From: Diphasiastrum complanatum
Lineage: Eukaryota; Streptophyta; Lycopodiopsida; Lycopodiales; Lycopodiaceae
Length of the DNA stretch: 64,000 bases
Assembly (NCBI GenBank): GCA_029204225.1
Contig: CM055102.1
Span: forward strand, 27,811,345-27,875,344
Direction: 5' to 3'
Positions 49,819 to 61,768 of the stretch are shown in pieces; the stretch's first letter is position 1, and each line of letters starts with the position of its first letter. The notes beneath the pieces are model-generated. The model was not told where the DNA came from. It saw only the letters and a list, made by a program, of their open reading frames with translations, and searched no databases. Made by a program: the position numbers and the translations under genes.

Positions 49819-51491
49819 TTAAAAGCCTCCAGATGGAGGATCCAAAGTGATAGGCTCCTTTCCCTTGGCACGCCTCGGTGAATCTGATCGATGATCGGCG
49901 GTTGGGTCCTTCACCATCTTGATGCTATTGTCCCATAGTGAGACTTCTAGCTTGTATAGAGCCTCATCCTCAGCCAGGTCCCAATCTATACATTCTCGTA
50001 AGAGATCGTTTACGGTTATTGGGACACTAGTCGTAGATCCTTCTGATACCGTCTCCGTTCGACCTACTACAACATTGCCTTGGGGGGTTATGTTGTTTCT
50101 ATGAGATCTTCGTTCACTAGAGACCTTCGTGGATCTGGTGCTTCTGGATCTTGGGGCAGACTTGAAACGGTGTGGTTCAACGTAGCGGAGGAAATATTCA
50201 TCCTCGTACTCACAACCTTCCTCCAAGGTAAACACCTGAGGAACTTCTATTTCCTTCTCACTGCAGATTCCTTGCAGTGGTTCTTGGGGTATAGCCTCTA
50301 GGCTCATCATAAAAAGAGATACGGAATCTTGATGGCCTTCGCTGGATTCCTTCGTTTGTTCTACTCGTCTCTTCAGCGGAATGTCGTCTTCGTCGGAGAA
50401 AGCGTCTACGGCAGACCTTCGCTTTGGCAATTGTTCAGTAGATGTGACATCAAACTACAAGCAATCCACCGTAGCTAAGGCTTCGGTCCAGTTTACTAAA
50501 TCAGTTTGCAAATCGTCACGTATGACAATTCTCCTCCAACGACGTCCGTCATCTGACTCCTCATCAGAGTGGTTTGTTGTGGCAAAGCTGGCAACCATGG
50601 CTCTTTCATCGGTCGGTTTTGTAATCCAGGTATCAAGATCGATCTTTACCGCAGACTCGCGATTCTGCAGGACGATACGATTCTGCCCCAATCGTGAAGC
50701 GCTTGCGACGTTCTGAGCCACGATCTTCCCAATAGGACACTGTAGGATTGGGGGGTTCGGGCAAGTCCAAGGCTACAAAATCTAGCACGAATTGAATTCA
50801 TGCTATCTTGGTATGTACTTCCTTGCTATGCCTAATGGTTTCACACTTGATTGGTCAGCTAGTTAGATCGTAAAAGGGGCGCTTACCATATGAATAGGTC
50901 CCTATGTGTGGTATAGCTTGGAGGAGATGATCTTCGCTGATTTCTCTTGAAAACCCCCGATGCGTGATAGGGATAGTTACGTGTTTGGCATCTTTCTCCC
51001 ATCCCTCCTACTTGGTGGACTGGTTGTGATCCTTCGGCTCCTTCATCTGGCACCAGGTTGGTAGGGTGCGTCTCTGTTCTATCGTTGCTTGGTCCATCTA
51101 TGTATGTTTTCAATCCTTCCCAAAGGGTCGGATACGTTTTGAGCAAGGTGCCCAACGATAATCGGACATCTCCCCTTAATAGATCGACTAAAACAGCAGT
51201 ATGGTGCTTTTCCACATCCTTGCTATGGAAAGGGATCTCCATACCAAAATGCTCGTGTGCATTCTGTCTGGTCTCACGGATGAACTGCAGTAACCTTGGA
51301 TTCACTAGGGAATGGGGGGAAGCGTTGGGCCGTCGATCGTTTTCACCCTTAGGCCGACCCTTGTCATGCTCTAGGGGTGCCTCTCTGGCTTGATCTAAGG
51401 CTTCAGCCTCTCTTACCCATTCTTTCATGCGTCTAAAGTTCCCTTGTTCAACAGTGGGATTAGGGTATTCACCAACGACCCGATGAGCCAC
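49819..51491 (-). pseudogene. Gypsy E region between gag and integrase, no RT
   Basis: Charged, low-complexity coding-like segments on the minus strand (WVREAEALDQAREAPLEHD; WTEALATVDCL; AVDAFSDEDDIPLKRRVEQ; CEYEDEYFLRYVEPHRF). No protease DTG/DSG, no RT (YxDD) and no RNase H motif could be found between gag and integrase. The region reads SIKMVKDPTADHRSDSPRRA at about 49885-49944, and the integrase zinc segment follows within about 150 bases. Confidence 0.6.
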
Positions 51492-51499
51492 TAACAGGT

Positions 51500-53088
51500 C
51501 CTGTAGTAGCGGATTTGGCTGGTTCTTTTTCTAATCATTTCTGCGCTCTAGTCTGGATGAATACAGGCATCGTAGATGCCTTGGGTTCTCCTACCACACT
51601 CATTAGATGCAGAGCGGGGCGGAAACCTCTCCTTGCTTCTCCTTTCTCATTGGACACGTTAGGTATGGGTGTTCGTACCCACAATCTTGGCAAAGTGGCA
51701 CAAAATTGCCTTGCGACTTGTTAGGACACTCCACAATTCTATGATTCTCTCCACATCCATAACATTTGATGGGAGCTCTGAATCCGGTACCACGAAGTTG
51801 GTTCGCATGAATTGGTATCAATTCTCCGTTCGCTCCATCAATGCACTGGGACAGAGTCCGGTGCTTCTTCCTCTGGATAGTAGGATTCATCGGTCACTTC
51901 TACCATGTTCAACTGCTGAGCAGCCGGTTGCGGGTTTCTCACAACTAATCCTTGAGTTCTGGGGGGAATGGGAGGTAATGCCAGTCTAGGCGACGGTTGG
52001 GGTAAGGCACCTTGTCGTTGTGCCAATGGGGCGGGATTTGGCGTTGGGCGTGTAGCTTGGTTCCGTAGGTTGTATCGGCAGTCAGTCGTGTTGTGATTAC
52101 TCATATTGCAGATATGGCAATATCGCGCGGGCCGCTCTAACCTTTGTCGCAACTGCAGGCACTCGTTTCCTGTGTGATTGCCTGCGCAGTGTGGACTCTC
52201 TCCTAGGATAGGCATGGGTGGGTCCTGTTTGCAAGCCTTTCAGCTTCTCTGGTCAACTGTCGTGGTAAGGTCGGTGGAGAGCTTTATAAATTGCTCATTG
52301 CTCTGGGTGTGCAACTGCTCTATGACGGATATGATCGTGTCTGTGCTATTTGCCGTAGAGGTGGAAGCATCATCATGAAGCTTAACCTTACACTTGGCTC
52401 TTCGTTCTTTTCGGCATCTTCTCTCATGGTCTGAGTTATCAGAGTCTGAGCTATTGCTTTCACTGTTGTCGATTCTCTTGATGGCATCTGCACAAGCCGT
52501 TTGAAAAGAGACGTACATGTCCCTTCTCTTCATTTGCTGCCTGATTCCCTTGGGTAGTCCTGCTATGAACCATGTCAGGACGCTATGGTATGGGGCACTC
52601 TCAGGGTCGCATCCACCACGTAATCTCTTGATCCGTTCTCTTGTTCTTCTTGTCCATGCGGATACATCCTAATTGCGAGAAGGGATCGGAAAGAAAGCGG
52701 GTGGTCTTGAAACGAGTGATAAACTCGGCTTGTAAGATATTCCAATCGTCCCGTTCGTCCTGCTCCAAATTGAAATACCAATCCTTTGCAGTATCGGTTA
52801 GGCACAGATTGAAGTATTTTAACAGCTATTGTGGGTTGTCGTCTCCATAGGCTTTACACGCCTGGGTGTAAATTTGCAAGAATCGTCGTGGATCTCCCTT
52901 CCATCAAACCTTGGAAGGTCGATTTTAGGGAAGTTCCTGACGGCATAAGGTACGAAAGGCCTAGGATTGTTCATCGGTGGTGGATCTACGTCAACATATT
53001 CGTGATGTATTTCGATAGGTACGTTGATGAATTCCTCGAGATCAAGAGAATCCAGGGTTGATAATCTCCTACTGGATCTGAGATGCAC
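51500..53088 (-). pseudogene. Gypsy E gag relic with two zinc-knuckle regions
   Basis: Minus strand from MHLRSSRRLSTLDSLDLEEF: AVRNFPKIDLPRFDG (the usual opening of the gypsy capsid domain), LVFQFGAGRTGRLEY, then CHICNMSNHNTTDC (zinc knuckle CX2CX4-5HX4C type), CYGCGENHRIVEC and CQDCGYEHPYLTC. The frame shifts several times (about 52815, 52570, 52240, 51860). Confidence 0.8.
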
Positions 53089-53975
53089 ACATCAAAATGG
53101 AGGGTGTGACTATTTCTTTTTTTGGTGTTTTTTTGTTTTCTTTTTCTCAGATATTTTTGTAGATCTTTTCTATTATATGGCGATCAAAGGATGGATCGAG
53201 ATGTGGATCAAAACCAAAATGATATCGAAATGAGATCAAGATCAAATCGGGATCAAACAAAAAATTGGATGGAGGGAAAATAAGTGTTTGTAAATTGTGA
53301 ATGCATGATTAACAAAAACAACAAGCATTCATCATCCACAAGAATCACACACAAGGAAAAAAGGAGGGCCTTTGCAAACAGGAGGTAGGAAGGAGGAGAT
53401 ACTCTCTCTCTCTTAGCTCTATTCTTCTCAATTGAAAAAGTGGCTACAAAATGGTGTCACATGCCCTTGTATAGACATTCCTAGGGTTAGGGTTTTTGGT
53501 TCACCCAAAACCACATGCCATAGCAACTTGACTTTACAAAGTTTATGAAACAAAATTCTATTTTAACTTTGGGTCCCTTTTCATTTTGAGCCCATTTGAG
53601 AGTTGATCTACCTCTGATTCTCGCGCCATAGGCTTACGAGTACAATGTACCTTCTACGGGTGTCTGACATTACATTCCAGGTAGAGTTGATTATTTAGCC
53701 GACTCGGCCATGCTTTTATTCCCATAGCCGTAAAACATGGTAGTGAGGCATTGGGCTTTGTTTTTGCTTGATGGCCGGTCCGCTACTTGTCGACTTCTCA
53801 GGTATTGGTGCTCTTGGTAAATCTAGATTCTGGAGCTCCTTTATCTGTGATTTGTCGACGCTCTCCTTTGTAATTTGGTGGCTCGACTCCACTTTCCGAT
53901 ATCCTTTATGCGCTTGTGATAGCTGGAATCGGTTAGAAGAATCTTCACTAGAATCTTTTAACAGAGTGACTCATA
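53089..53975. other. Region upstream of gypsy E gag, broken by gypsy D
   Basis: No gene. It should hold the leader and 5' LTR of gypsy E, but no LTR end or primer site could be placed. Gypsy D is inserted at its right edge (53976). Confidence 0.35.
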
Positions 53976-53980
53976 GGGTA

Positions 53981-54431
53981 AGTTATGGACTCGGCTCATT
54001 ACATTCGCCATGTCCATTTACATTTACTTTACTTTATGCATAGGCAGGCTTTGAGCCCTTTTTTATTCATTATTTGACATTTAGACTATATGGTTGGCCT
54101 TGGGCCCTATTATTGACATTTAGACCATATTATTGGCCTTGGGCCCTATGATTCACTATATTGGTTATTTGGTCATATTATTGAGAGTGGGGGCCTTCTT
54201 GGAGGGCGCACTATTTTCCCTCTCAGTTTGGCCCTAGCCACTGGAAGCTTCCTTTTAGGGCTTCCTCTTCGCTATAAGTAGGGATTCTGTGTCATTTGTT
54301 ACTTGGCTTATGATATGATCTCCTTCTTTAGTCTCTTTAAGCTTTCTCTCTCCTGCTTTCTAGGGTTAAGTCTTGCTTATGTGATGCTTTCATAGACTAA
54401 ATCTAGATCAGCCGTGGCTACGTTCATAACT
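53981..54431 (+). repeat. 5' LTR of gypsy D
   Basis: Starts AGTTATGGACTCGG and ends GCTACGTTCATAACT; the ends form a 7-bp inverted repeat AGTTATG/CATAACT, not TG...CA. TATA-like CTATAAGTAGGG near 54272. It differs from the 3' LTR at two sites, GAGCCC/GGGCCC and TTTTCCCTC/TTTTCTCTC, both transitions. Confidence 0.95.
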
Positions 54432-54443
54432 TGGTATCAGAGC
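54432..54443 (+). other. Primer-binding site of gypsy D
   Basis: TGGTATCAGAGC, the standard site complementary to the 3' end of initiator tRNA-Met, directly touches the LTR with no spacer. This independently fixes the LTR end at 54431. Confidence 0.95.
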
Positions 54444-55451
54444 ACTTTCCTGAGCATCTCCATTCAGCAGATTTTTCTCTCACAGGAGGGCGCCCATCTT
54501 CAGCTTGGATCTTCACCATTTTTCAGCCGGATCTTCAGCATTTCTTCACACTTGTCTTGCAGATTTTCACGACGGATCGGAGGAGGACAGGCGCCCACTT
54601 ACTGCCCATTTCTAGCGCCCTCTTGCTGGCTGCCTACTGCTGCATTTTCAGCCTTTTTCCTCCCCTATTTTGGGCGCCCTACTGCCTCCTATTTGCTGCC
54701 CTATTGGGCGCCCTCATGCTTGCTGACCAGCACCCTACTGCTCCTTCCTTTGCTGAAAATTTCCGCTTTTTGCTGCCCCTATTCGCCACCTTCCATCAGC
54801 CACTCCTAGCGCCCTACCAACCCATCTTTTTGATCCAATTTTTTTTCGCCGTTTACTACCTCTCTTGGACGCCGACACTCCACCATAGCTGGCGTCCTAC
54901 ATCCGCCTCAGCTCACCCTCCTACACTGCTGTCTGTGTTCGCAACCCTACCCCGGACAATAGACAATAGAAACACGCCTAGATGCTTAGAAAGCCACTCC
55001 CACCCAACTTCATCGCGCATCGGGATTGCTCCCCGTCTTTATCGCAAACTTTTTTTTGACCCTTGAAGGGCGATCTCTGATTTTTTAGCCTTGTTTCCTC
55101 GCTGCCCATACCTCCTTTTTGTTATCACTTCCTTTCCTTGGCTGCTCCCTTTCCAGCCCCATAGTCCATTATTGTTTCCCATACTTTTACCCACCGTTTA
55201 CTCCACGTTGTCGGGCCCTTAGCATCTTTTTTGGAGGCTGCCCGGTACCTTGACATATCGCCGCTATTTTTCAGCTCACTTCCGGTTGCGGTTACGAGGT
55301 ATTTCTTACTTAGTTGTCCTTTCCGTTCATCTTACATCGCGAGTTCTATTGTGTCTTTTCATTGGCGTGCCTGTTGTGACGACTTATGTCCTCTCCTTCA
55401 GTTCGTCCAATTGTTTAGCACATTTCTTTTCTCGCTTACTTTTTCTTCCTC
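54444..55451 (+). other. Leader of gypsy D
   Basis: About 1 kb between primer site and gag ATG, C/T-rich. It contains GGGCGCCC at 54488, 54672 and 54706 plus several AGCGCCCT-type variants. A 211-residue ORF crosses part of it but shows no known motif. Confidence 0.6.
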
Positions 55452-55665
55452 ATGGCTAGCTCACCCACTACACCTGCGAGTCATTCCGGACCTTTAGACG
55501 AACAGTTTGCTGATATGCGTGACTCTCTTACTCTCCTCAGTAGTCGTTTCGACCAAATGATGACCGGTTTTACCACTCTACAGACCGGCTTTGCCACTAT
55601 GCAGTCACAGATTGATTCCTTACAGCCACATGGACCTGGCAAAGCCCCTGTTCATTCATCATTTG
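55452..55665 (+). pseudogene. Gypsy D gag N-terminus, fused out of frame to RNase H
   Basis: The ATG at 55452 gives MASSPTTPASHSGPLDEQFA and a coiled-coil-like DMRDSLTLLSSRFDQMM, typical of the start of this gypsy Gag. After HSSFGSP (about 55665) the sequence jumps to the RNase H region in another frame. The deletion joint is near CATTTGG at 55660-55680. Capsid domain, zinc knuckle, protease and RT are missing. Confidence 0.8.
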
Positions 55666-55669
55666 GGTC

Positions 55670-57664
55670 TCCATTTGGACTTCTGATTGTCAGTTCGCCT
55701 TTGACACTCTTCGTCGTGCTGTTGAGGAGGCCTCTGTCCTGTGTTTACCACAGTTTGATCAGAAATTTATTGTTGAGACCGATGCTAGTAATGTTGGTTT
55801 GGGTGCCTTGCTTCGTCAATCTCAGTGTATTATTGCTTATGAGTCGCGTCGTTTACGCTCTTATGAGCAATGTTATTCTGTCCATGAGAAAGAGCTTCTT
55901 GCCATTATCTATGCTCTTAAGAAGTGGCGCCATTACCTGTACCGTGTTCCTTTTGATATCATTACTGATCATCGGTCCTTATGTTATCTCTTCTCCCAGC
56001 GTGATCTTAGTGATCGTCAGTTTCGTTGGTTGCAATTTCTACAATCTTTTGATTTTTCTATTTTGTATCGTCCTGGTCGTGCTAACACTGCTGCTGACGC
56101 ATTGTCTAGACTTCCTGCTTTATTGAATTCCCTTGTTGCCACGATCCCTTCCTGGTTTGATGATCTTCCATCTGCTTATCTTACATGTTCTGATTTTCGT
56201 GATGTTTATAGTTCTGCTCCACCTATGTCGTCTTCACCTCATCAGGCTTATTCCATTGTTGACCACCGTCTTTATCATTATGGTTCTCTTTGTATTCCTA
56301 GTTCTTTGGGTATCCGTTCTCAGTTGTTGTCGGATGCTCATTCGTCCCCAGTTGGGGGTCATTTTGGTTTTCAGAAGTCTTATGCTCGTCTTAAGGATCA
56401 TTTCTATTGGCCATCCCTTAGGAAAGAGCTTGTTGTACTTATTCGTACCTGTCCTTTCTGCTTACGTAATAAGTACTCCCGTGCTAAGTCCGCTGGTTTG
56501 CTTCAAAGTTGGCCTATTCCTCACCGCCAGTGGACTGATATTTCTATGGACTTCATCATTGGCCTTCCCCGCACCCGTCGTGGTCACGATTCATGTATGG
56601 TGGTAGTTGACAGGTTCTCGAAACAGGCACATTTCATACCCATCCGCAGTACTATCACAGCAGAGCAGTGTGCACGCTTGTTCCTTTCAGAGATATTTCG
56701 CCTACATGGGTTTCCTCGTACTATCCTTTTTGATCAGAATAGTAAGTTTACATCATTGTTCTGGACAGAGCTTATGCATATATTGGATGTACAGCTTTTT
56801 ATGGGGTCTGCTTATCATTCTACTTCTGATGGGCAGTCTGAGGTCCTTAACAGGATCCTTGAGGATTATTTGCGCCATTTTGTTACTCCTTCAGGGAAGA
56901 ATTGGGATCAGCACTTATGTTTGGCAGAGTATAGCTATAACAGCTCTGTTAGTACCAACACCGGCGTTGCACCATTTTTATTATCTCATGGTTATGCACC
57001 TCTTTTACCTGGTATTCCTCTTCCTCCCGAGGATACACCTGTGACACTGTCTTCATTTCTATCATGTGCTCGCGAGCTTATTCTCCAGGCCAGTTCCCAT
57101 TTGCAGCAGGTCCAGCAGCGTTATCAGGCTTCAGTTGATCGTCATCGACATCATGTTGAGTTTCATGTTGGTGATATGGTATATCTACGCCTACGGTTTG
57201 CACGTCATCATTTTATTCAGGGCCATGCTTCTACTAAGAAGCTTGCACCACGTTATATGGGCCTTATTGTATATTGGAGGTTCTTAGTCCAGTTACATAT
57301 CGTCTTCAGCTTCCTGCTTCCACACGTGCCTGTGATATATTCCATGTCAGTTTATTACGTGCTGCTATTGAGGATGATGCTCCTCGTGATGCTGAGTTTC
57401 CTACTGCACCGGATCTCTTTCCTTTATTACCTGCTGCTATCCTTCAGGTGCGTTTGCATCATAGTCGACGCCGCCGGCAGATTCAGTTCCTAGTCCAGTG
57501 AGATGGTCGTCCTGCTGAGGAGGCCACATGGGAGCCTATTGATGTCTTTTATCATACACCGTCACTTGCAGATCAGGCTCGTGCTCTTGCCGCACTTGTT
57601 GATTCCTCTACATCAGCTGTTGCTCCAGTTGTTACTACACCAGATGTTCTTCCAGTTGATCCTC
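55670..57664 (+). pseudogene. Gypsy D RNase H - integrase - chromodomain-like region
   Basis: Opens with FAFDTLRRAVEEASVLCLPQ, then RNase H FIVETDASNVGLGALLRQ, HEKELLAIIYALKKWRHYL and ITDHRSLCYLF. Next comes the integrase zinc site (HSSPVGGHFG...CPFCLRNK) and the core with MDFIIGLP, VVDRFSKQAHFIPI, ILFDQNSKF and TSDGQSEVLNRILEDYL. The open frame from 55799 is long. A frameshift near 57260 moves the true reading to YRLQLPASTRACDIFHVSLL, and a TGA at 57499 stands where a Trp is expected before EEATWEPIDVF (chromodomain-like). Without protease and RT it cannot copy itself. Confidence 0.92.
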
Positions 57665-57721
57665 CAGGGCTTGTTGTTACTTGATCCAGTCCTTTATGGC
57701 AGTTGGGTCTTATTTTTGTGT

Positions 57722-57728
57722 CGGGGAG
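57722..57728 (+). other. Polypurine tract of gypsy D
   Basis: CGGGGAG immediately before the 3' LTR start AGTTATG, consistent with the LTR boundary. Confidence 0.75.
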
Positions 57729-58179
57729 AGTTATGGACTCGGCTCATTACATTCGCCATGTCCATTTACATTTACTTTACTTTATGCATAGGCAGGCTTT
57801 GGGCCCTTTTTTATTCATTATTTGACATTTAGACTATATGGTTGGCCTTGGGCCCTATTATTGACATTTAGACCATATTATTGGCCTTGGGCCCTATGAT
57901 TCACTATATTGGTTATTTGGTCATATTATTGAGAGTGGGGGCCTTCTTGGAGGGCGCACTATTTTCTCTCTCAGTTTGGCCCTAGCCACTGGAAGCTTCC
58001 TTTTAGGGCTTCCTCTTCGCTATAAGTAGGGATTCTGTGTCATTTGTTACTTGGCTTATGATATGATCTCCTTCTTTAGTCTCTTTAAGCTTTCTCTCTC
58101 CTGCTTTCTAGGGTTAAGTCTTGCTTATGTGATGCTTTCATAGACTAAATCTAGATCAGCCGTGGCTACGTTCATAACT
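57729..58179 (+). repeat. 3' LTR of gypsy D
   Basis: 451 bp, same length and ends as the 5' LTR, followed by GGGTA. Confidence 0.95.
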
Positions 58180-58184
58180 GGGTA

Positions 58185-59089
58185 CCACCCTCGTCCCCCG
58201 CCAAAGACCTGTGACCCGCTTGGTCACCCCCGACTACTTGTCGGCTAGCATCTCGTCACTGACGGCTAGGATCTCAACGATCATTATTCACCGCATCTCT
58301 GACAGCTTGTCATGCGGTTACACCGGGTAACTGTTGTGACACACCGGTCCCAGCTCGAGACAGATGTCTACTCCGGTCGCTGGCCTTTGACGATTGTCGG
58401 CCGCAGGCCCTCAAGTGACAGGTCGTGCCGAGGTCATATTAGAGCGAGATCGGGCTCTAACAGTTTCAGTCCAAGTCCATACTTCGACTCCCCACATTCT
58501 TCGCAATGCCAAACTTCGGTACTAATTTTTGTTGCAACATAAAAAAAAGGCAACATGTATGAAAGTTGTGAACAAGAAACTCCTATACCTCGTACACAAC
58601 TTGTCGCAAATTCCTTTTAGCATGAGTTCCTTCCATGATCCATGAGCCCCTCCCCCACCCTTGACTAATCTATATACTTGGACGTAACATGTTACCATCC
58701 TGCACATACATGACCAAACCACCATCTCATGTAGACTTCACAGTTGTCTTTATTCTCTTTATCATTGCCAATGGCCATTAAGGATATTTAGGCCAGATTT
58801 CTCATACATACTATCGATATTGTATCCGTTGTTTGGCTGCTCCCCTTAAAACCGCTCCAATATCTAGTTTCCAATTCACGCGGTGTATCAACATCATGTA
58901 CTCAATCTACAAAACTAGTGACCCAACAGGCTAAACTACCGTACCATCATGATTGGTCATGTCATTGCTAAGCTCTATGGGACCGTTATTTAGATTGTAC
59001 TGAGCAACAAGATTGAGATTCAATAATTACATGCCATAGGATACGTATGCTTCAAGGAGCACCACTCCACCACAAACCATGTACTTACA
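58185..59089. other. No gene seen
   Basis: 58185-58500 is CpG-rich (GTCGGCTAGC, GTCACTGACGG) and could be the other half of the sequence gypsy D split. The remainder is AT-rich. Confidence 0.35.
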
Positions 59090-60100
59090 TTCAAGGCATT
59101 GATTTGAGGCAACGAGACATAGAAGGGTGAAAGAGTATTTTTGCTTTGTCTACTTCAAGCAAGCTATTAATTTCATATTGCATCACATTCTTATCCAGAG
59201 GTTGGTGAACTCCGTTTTTCATCAAACAATATAATGGTTGTCCTTGCATTACAAAAGAGAGTGTGACGAGATGTTTCAGATCACACAAAGGCACATCCGA
59301 GACAGTCATCAACACTATTAGGGTGAAGCAAGGGTGCGGTCACTCCCAGTTTATTTGGTCTACACTCTAATAGTTGGGAATGGCTACTGGTCAATGTGGT
59401 GGGTCATGGTCTCAAGCTCAGGGATATATTGATATCTACTCTACTAGATGCAAATGATGTAGTTCTTGTCTATACATCTAAAGAGGGGTTTGTAGCATTC
59501 TGTTGACTATATTTTGATAATAAAGCAAGAGGATTGGACGTATATGTAAAGAAAATCCAAATAATGGCTTTCAATACATCTCAACCTTTCATACAAAGAT
59601 AGACTCCTGTATTGGATGGTCAGCCATTGGTGATAGTCTCCTTTTATACATACTTGGAAATACAACTCACGAGTCACAATTTAGCCTGGAAGAAGAACTA
59701 CCACTTGATAGGATAAGGACAATGTCCCTAGTCAACATGGACAAGTGTTACTTTAGGCAACATATGCGAGATGTAAGTCTCAATTGCGTGACACTTTGAT
59801 CAATGACACAACTAAGAATGGGGAAAAGGCATCGTGTGGCTTAATTTATTTAATGAGGCTTGTTTCTTATATCTTCAAGTTTCTTGTTAGGTATGATACA
59901 TGGCAAGTCTTCAGTTCCACACCAAATTATTGTACTTGAGGTCACTATACCCTCCCTGTACGTGGAGGTTATTATTTAGTTGATCATTGACCTTCAAACA
60001 ATCATGGCCTTTGCATACACAAAGGTGGTCAACATAGGTATTCATGGTGGGCACTCACATCATCCGAATAGCTTCATGAGCACAGACATCACTTATATTC
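59090..60100 (+). pseudogene. LINE reverse transcriptase relic, RTE type
   Basis: In shifting frames: KAFDL, VKQGCGHSQF (from VKQGCPLSP), a catalytic region reading LLDANDVVLVYTSKEG where active elements have YADD, then RGLDVYVKKIQIMAFNTSQP, VLDGQPLVIVSFYTYLEIQL, CYFRQHMRD and MIHGKSSVPHQIIVLEV. The order fits the RT and C-terminal region of plant RTE-clade LINEs. The lost catalytic Tyr-Ala-Asp-Asp, plus many stops, makes it inactive. Confidence 0.75.
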
Positions 60101-61768
60101 CAATTCCCAACCTTTACGTCTACCAGATTCATGACCTACACTTTTTTTGTTTGGCACATTTTGCTCTAATTCGTGCAAAGCCACTGTTGAATAGAAACGC
60201 ATGGAACAACTTGTTAGTTGACATTTTTATTATGGTCTTGGGTCTCCAATGGATCCAACGGAGATTAATGAGTTAATCTATTTCTTTTATCCCCTATAAA
60301 AAAACAACCACCTTGAGGACCTAGAAACAATTGAGGGAATCTTATTTCATTGGTGAGCAGAAATTTCATAGATTACACCCACCTTTTGCATCGTTCCAAT
60401 TTCCAGCAATGGAAATGCTTAACAAGTTCTGGAGAACCAAGATGAAAAGGAAGCATTATAAAATTTTAATCCATATCACACAATTCTTATTTATTGCCCA
60501 AAACATACAGTATTGATCCTTAGGCATGCAAAAGAGGTTAATCTCCCAAATCTATGGGCATAACTTTCCACTTGCCATTTCATGGTGTCTTGCCCCAAGT
60601 AGAGTGATAAGGTTCTAACCAACAATTACGGGTATGGGTATTAAAATATTGACACCCAAAACCTACAATTTCTAATAACTATTCAATATATCCAACGGAT
60701 ATGGATAAATGGCACTACCCAACCAATACCTACCAATCCCTGGTTAATGCCCCTCCAAAATGAATAACCGAACGCATAACCGGAACCTCGCATTTTTCCG
60801 AGTTAGCAATACCCATAATCGTTAATTATAAGATTCCAAAATTTTTATATGCCATTACCTAGCCGTTATCACAAAAAGTCAATGCCCACCCAACACTAGT
60901 CAAAACCCTTAAAAAATACTTAAATAGAGTCAGCAGTGTTTGAAACCTTTCAAACCTTATGAGTTTCACACATTTCAAACATTTGAATGATACACAAATT
61001 GTACAACATAGATGTATTTGGGAACTTTCCGAAAAAAGCCATATCAAAATTCTGATTTCAATCAATCCTACAAGGGTGGTTAGAATCACAATTCTTTGTG
61101 AAAATGAACATACCAACGCCCACAAGCATGTGCATGCAGGTGCAGACACATCCATAAACACATGTAGATGGGCAAAGGAGTCCATTATCTTTGTGACAAA
61201 AACACACGCTTTGAAAATGCAAATTTGCATCAACGAAATGTGGAAAAAGCAATCCATGCATTCAACAAAATGATGACTCCCTTTCTAAGAAATATATGAA
61301 ATCTTACCCTTATTTTACTAAAAAGATAAAATGAACTTTGCAAAACCCAAGTCCTATCTGTATCAAACAATTCAAAAAATATACTCTTGCACATGCAACT
61401 GACCTAACATCAAATCGTTTTCAAATAAAAGCAAGTTTAGCATCAGATTTCAAACCTCCAAGATTGTGTAGATTGGAACGGGACTTGTCCCATCCACCGC
61501 AAGACCTCTCAACAAGGAATTATGTCTTCGACCATAAGCCAAAAGAATATGACCAGACGTGGGCGAAAACTGTAACAAGCCATAGCAAAGAAAATTTATG
61601 TTAGTTTGTTCCTTGTGCATTCATATCTTATTGTTTATAAAACATCAATGAGTAATCGGGTACAATAGATGAAAAAGCATAACTGAATCTAGTAGAAGAG
61701 GAGGATCAAGTTCAAAAATTCCAACAAATCTCAGCTCTTTAGGTTTTGAATCAATTATATATTGGAAT
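60101..61768. other. No gene seen
   Basis: 60625-60830 contains scattered ACCCAACCAATACC/GGGTATGGGTATT-type words. The rest is AT-rich with short ORFs lacking motifs. Confidence 0.35.

Larger units (their letters stand above)
53976..58184 (+). mobile_element. Gypsy D: young, internally deleted LTR retrotransposon with TSD
   Basis: Complete from end to end: target duplication GGGTA (53976-53980 and 58180-58184), 5' LTR 53981-54431, primer site 54432-54443, about 1 kb leader, gag start, RNase H and integrase, purine tract, 3' LTR 57729-58179. The two LTRs are each 451 bp and differ at 2 positions. The middle of gag, protease and RT are deleted. It may sit within the 5' part of gypsy E, whose gag reads away on the other strand. 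Confidence 0.93.

Noticed and set aside
54431..55066. 211-residue ORF in the gypsy D leader as a gene
   Set aside because: It begins within the LTR/primer-site junction, is compositionally C/T-driven and has no recognisable domain.
55799..57493. 564-residue ORF as a host gene
   Set aside because: It is RNase H plus integrase of gypsy D between identical LTRs; the last part reads out of frame.
61338..61604. 88-residue plus-strand ORF as a gene
   Set aside because: No motif, no splice context, no family recognised.
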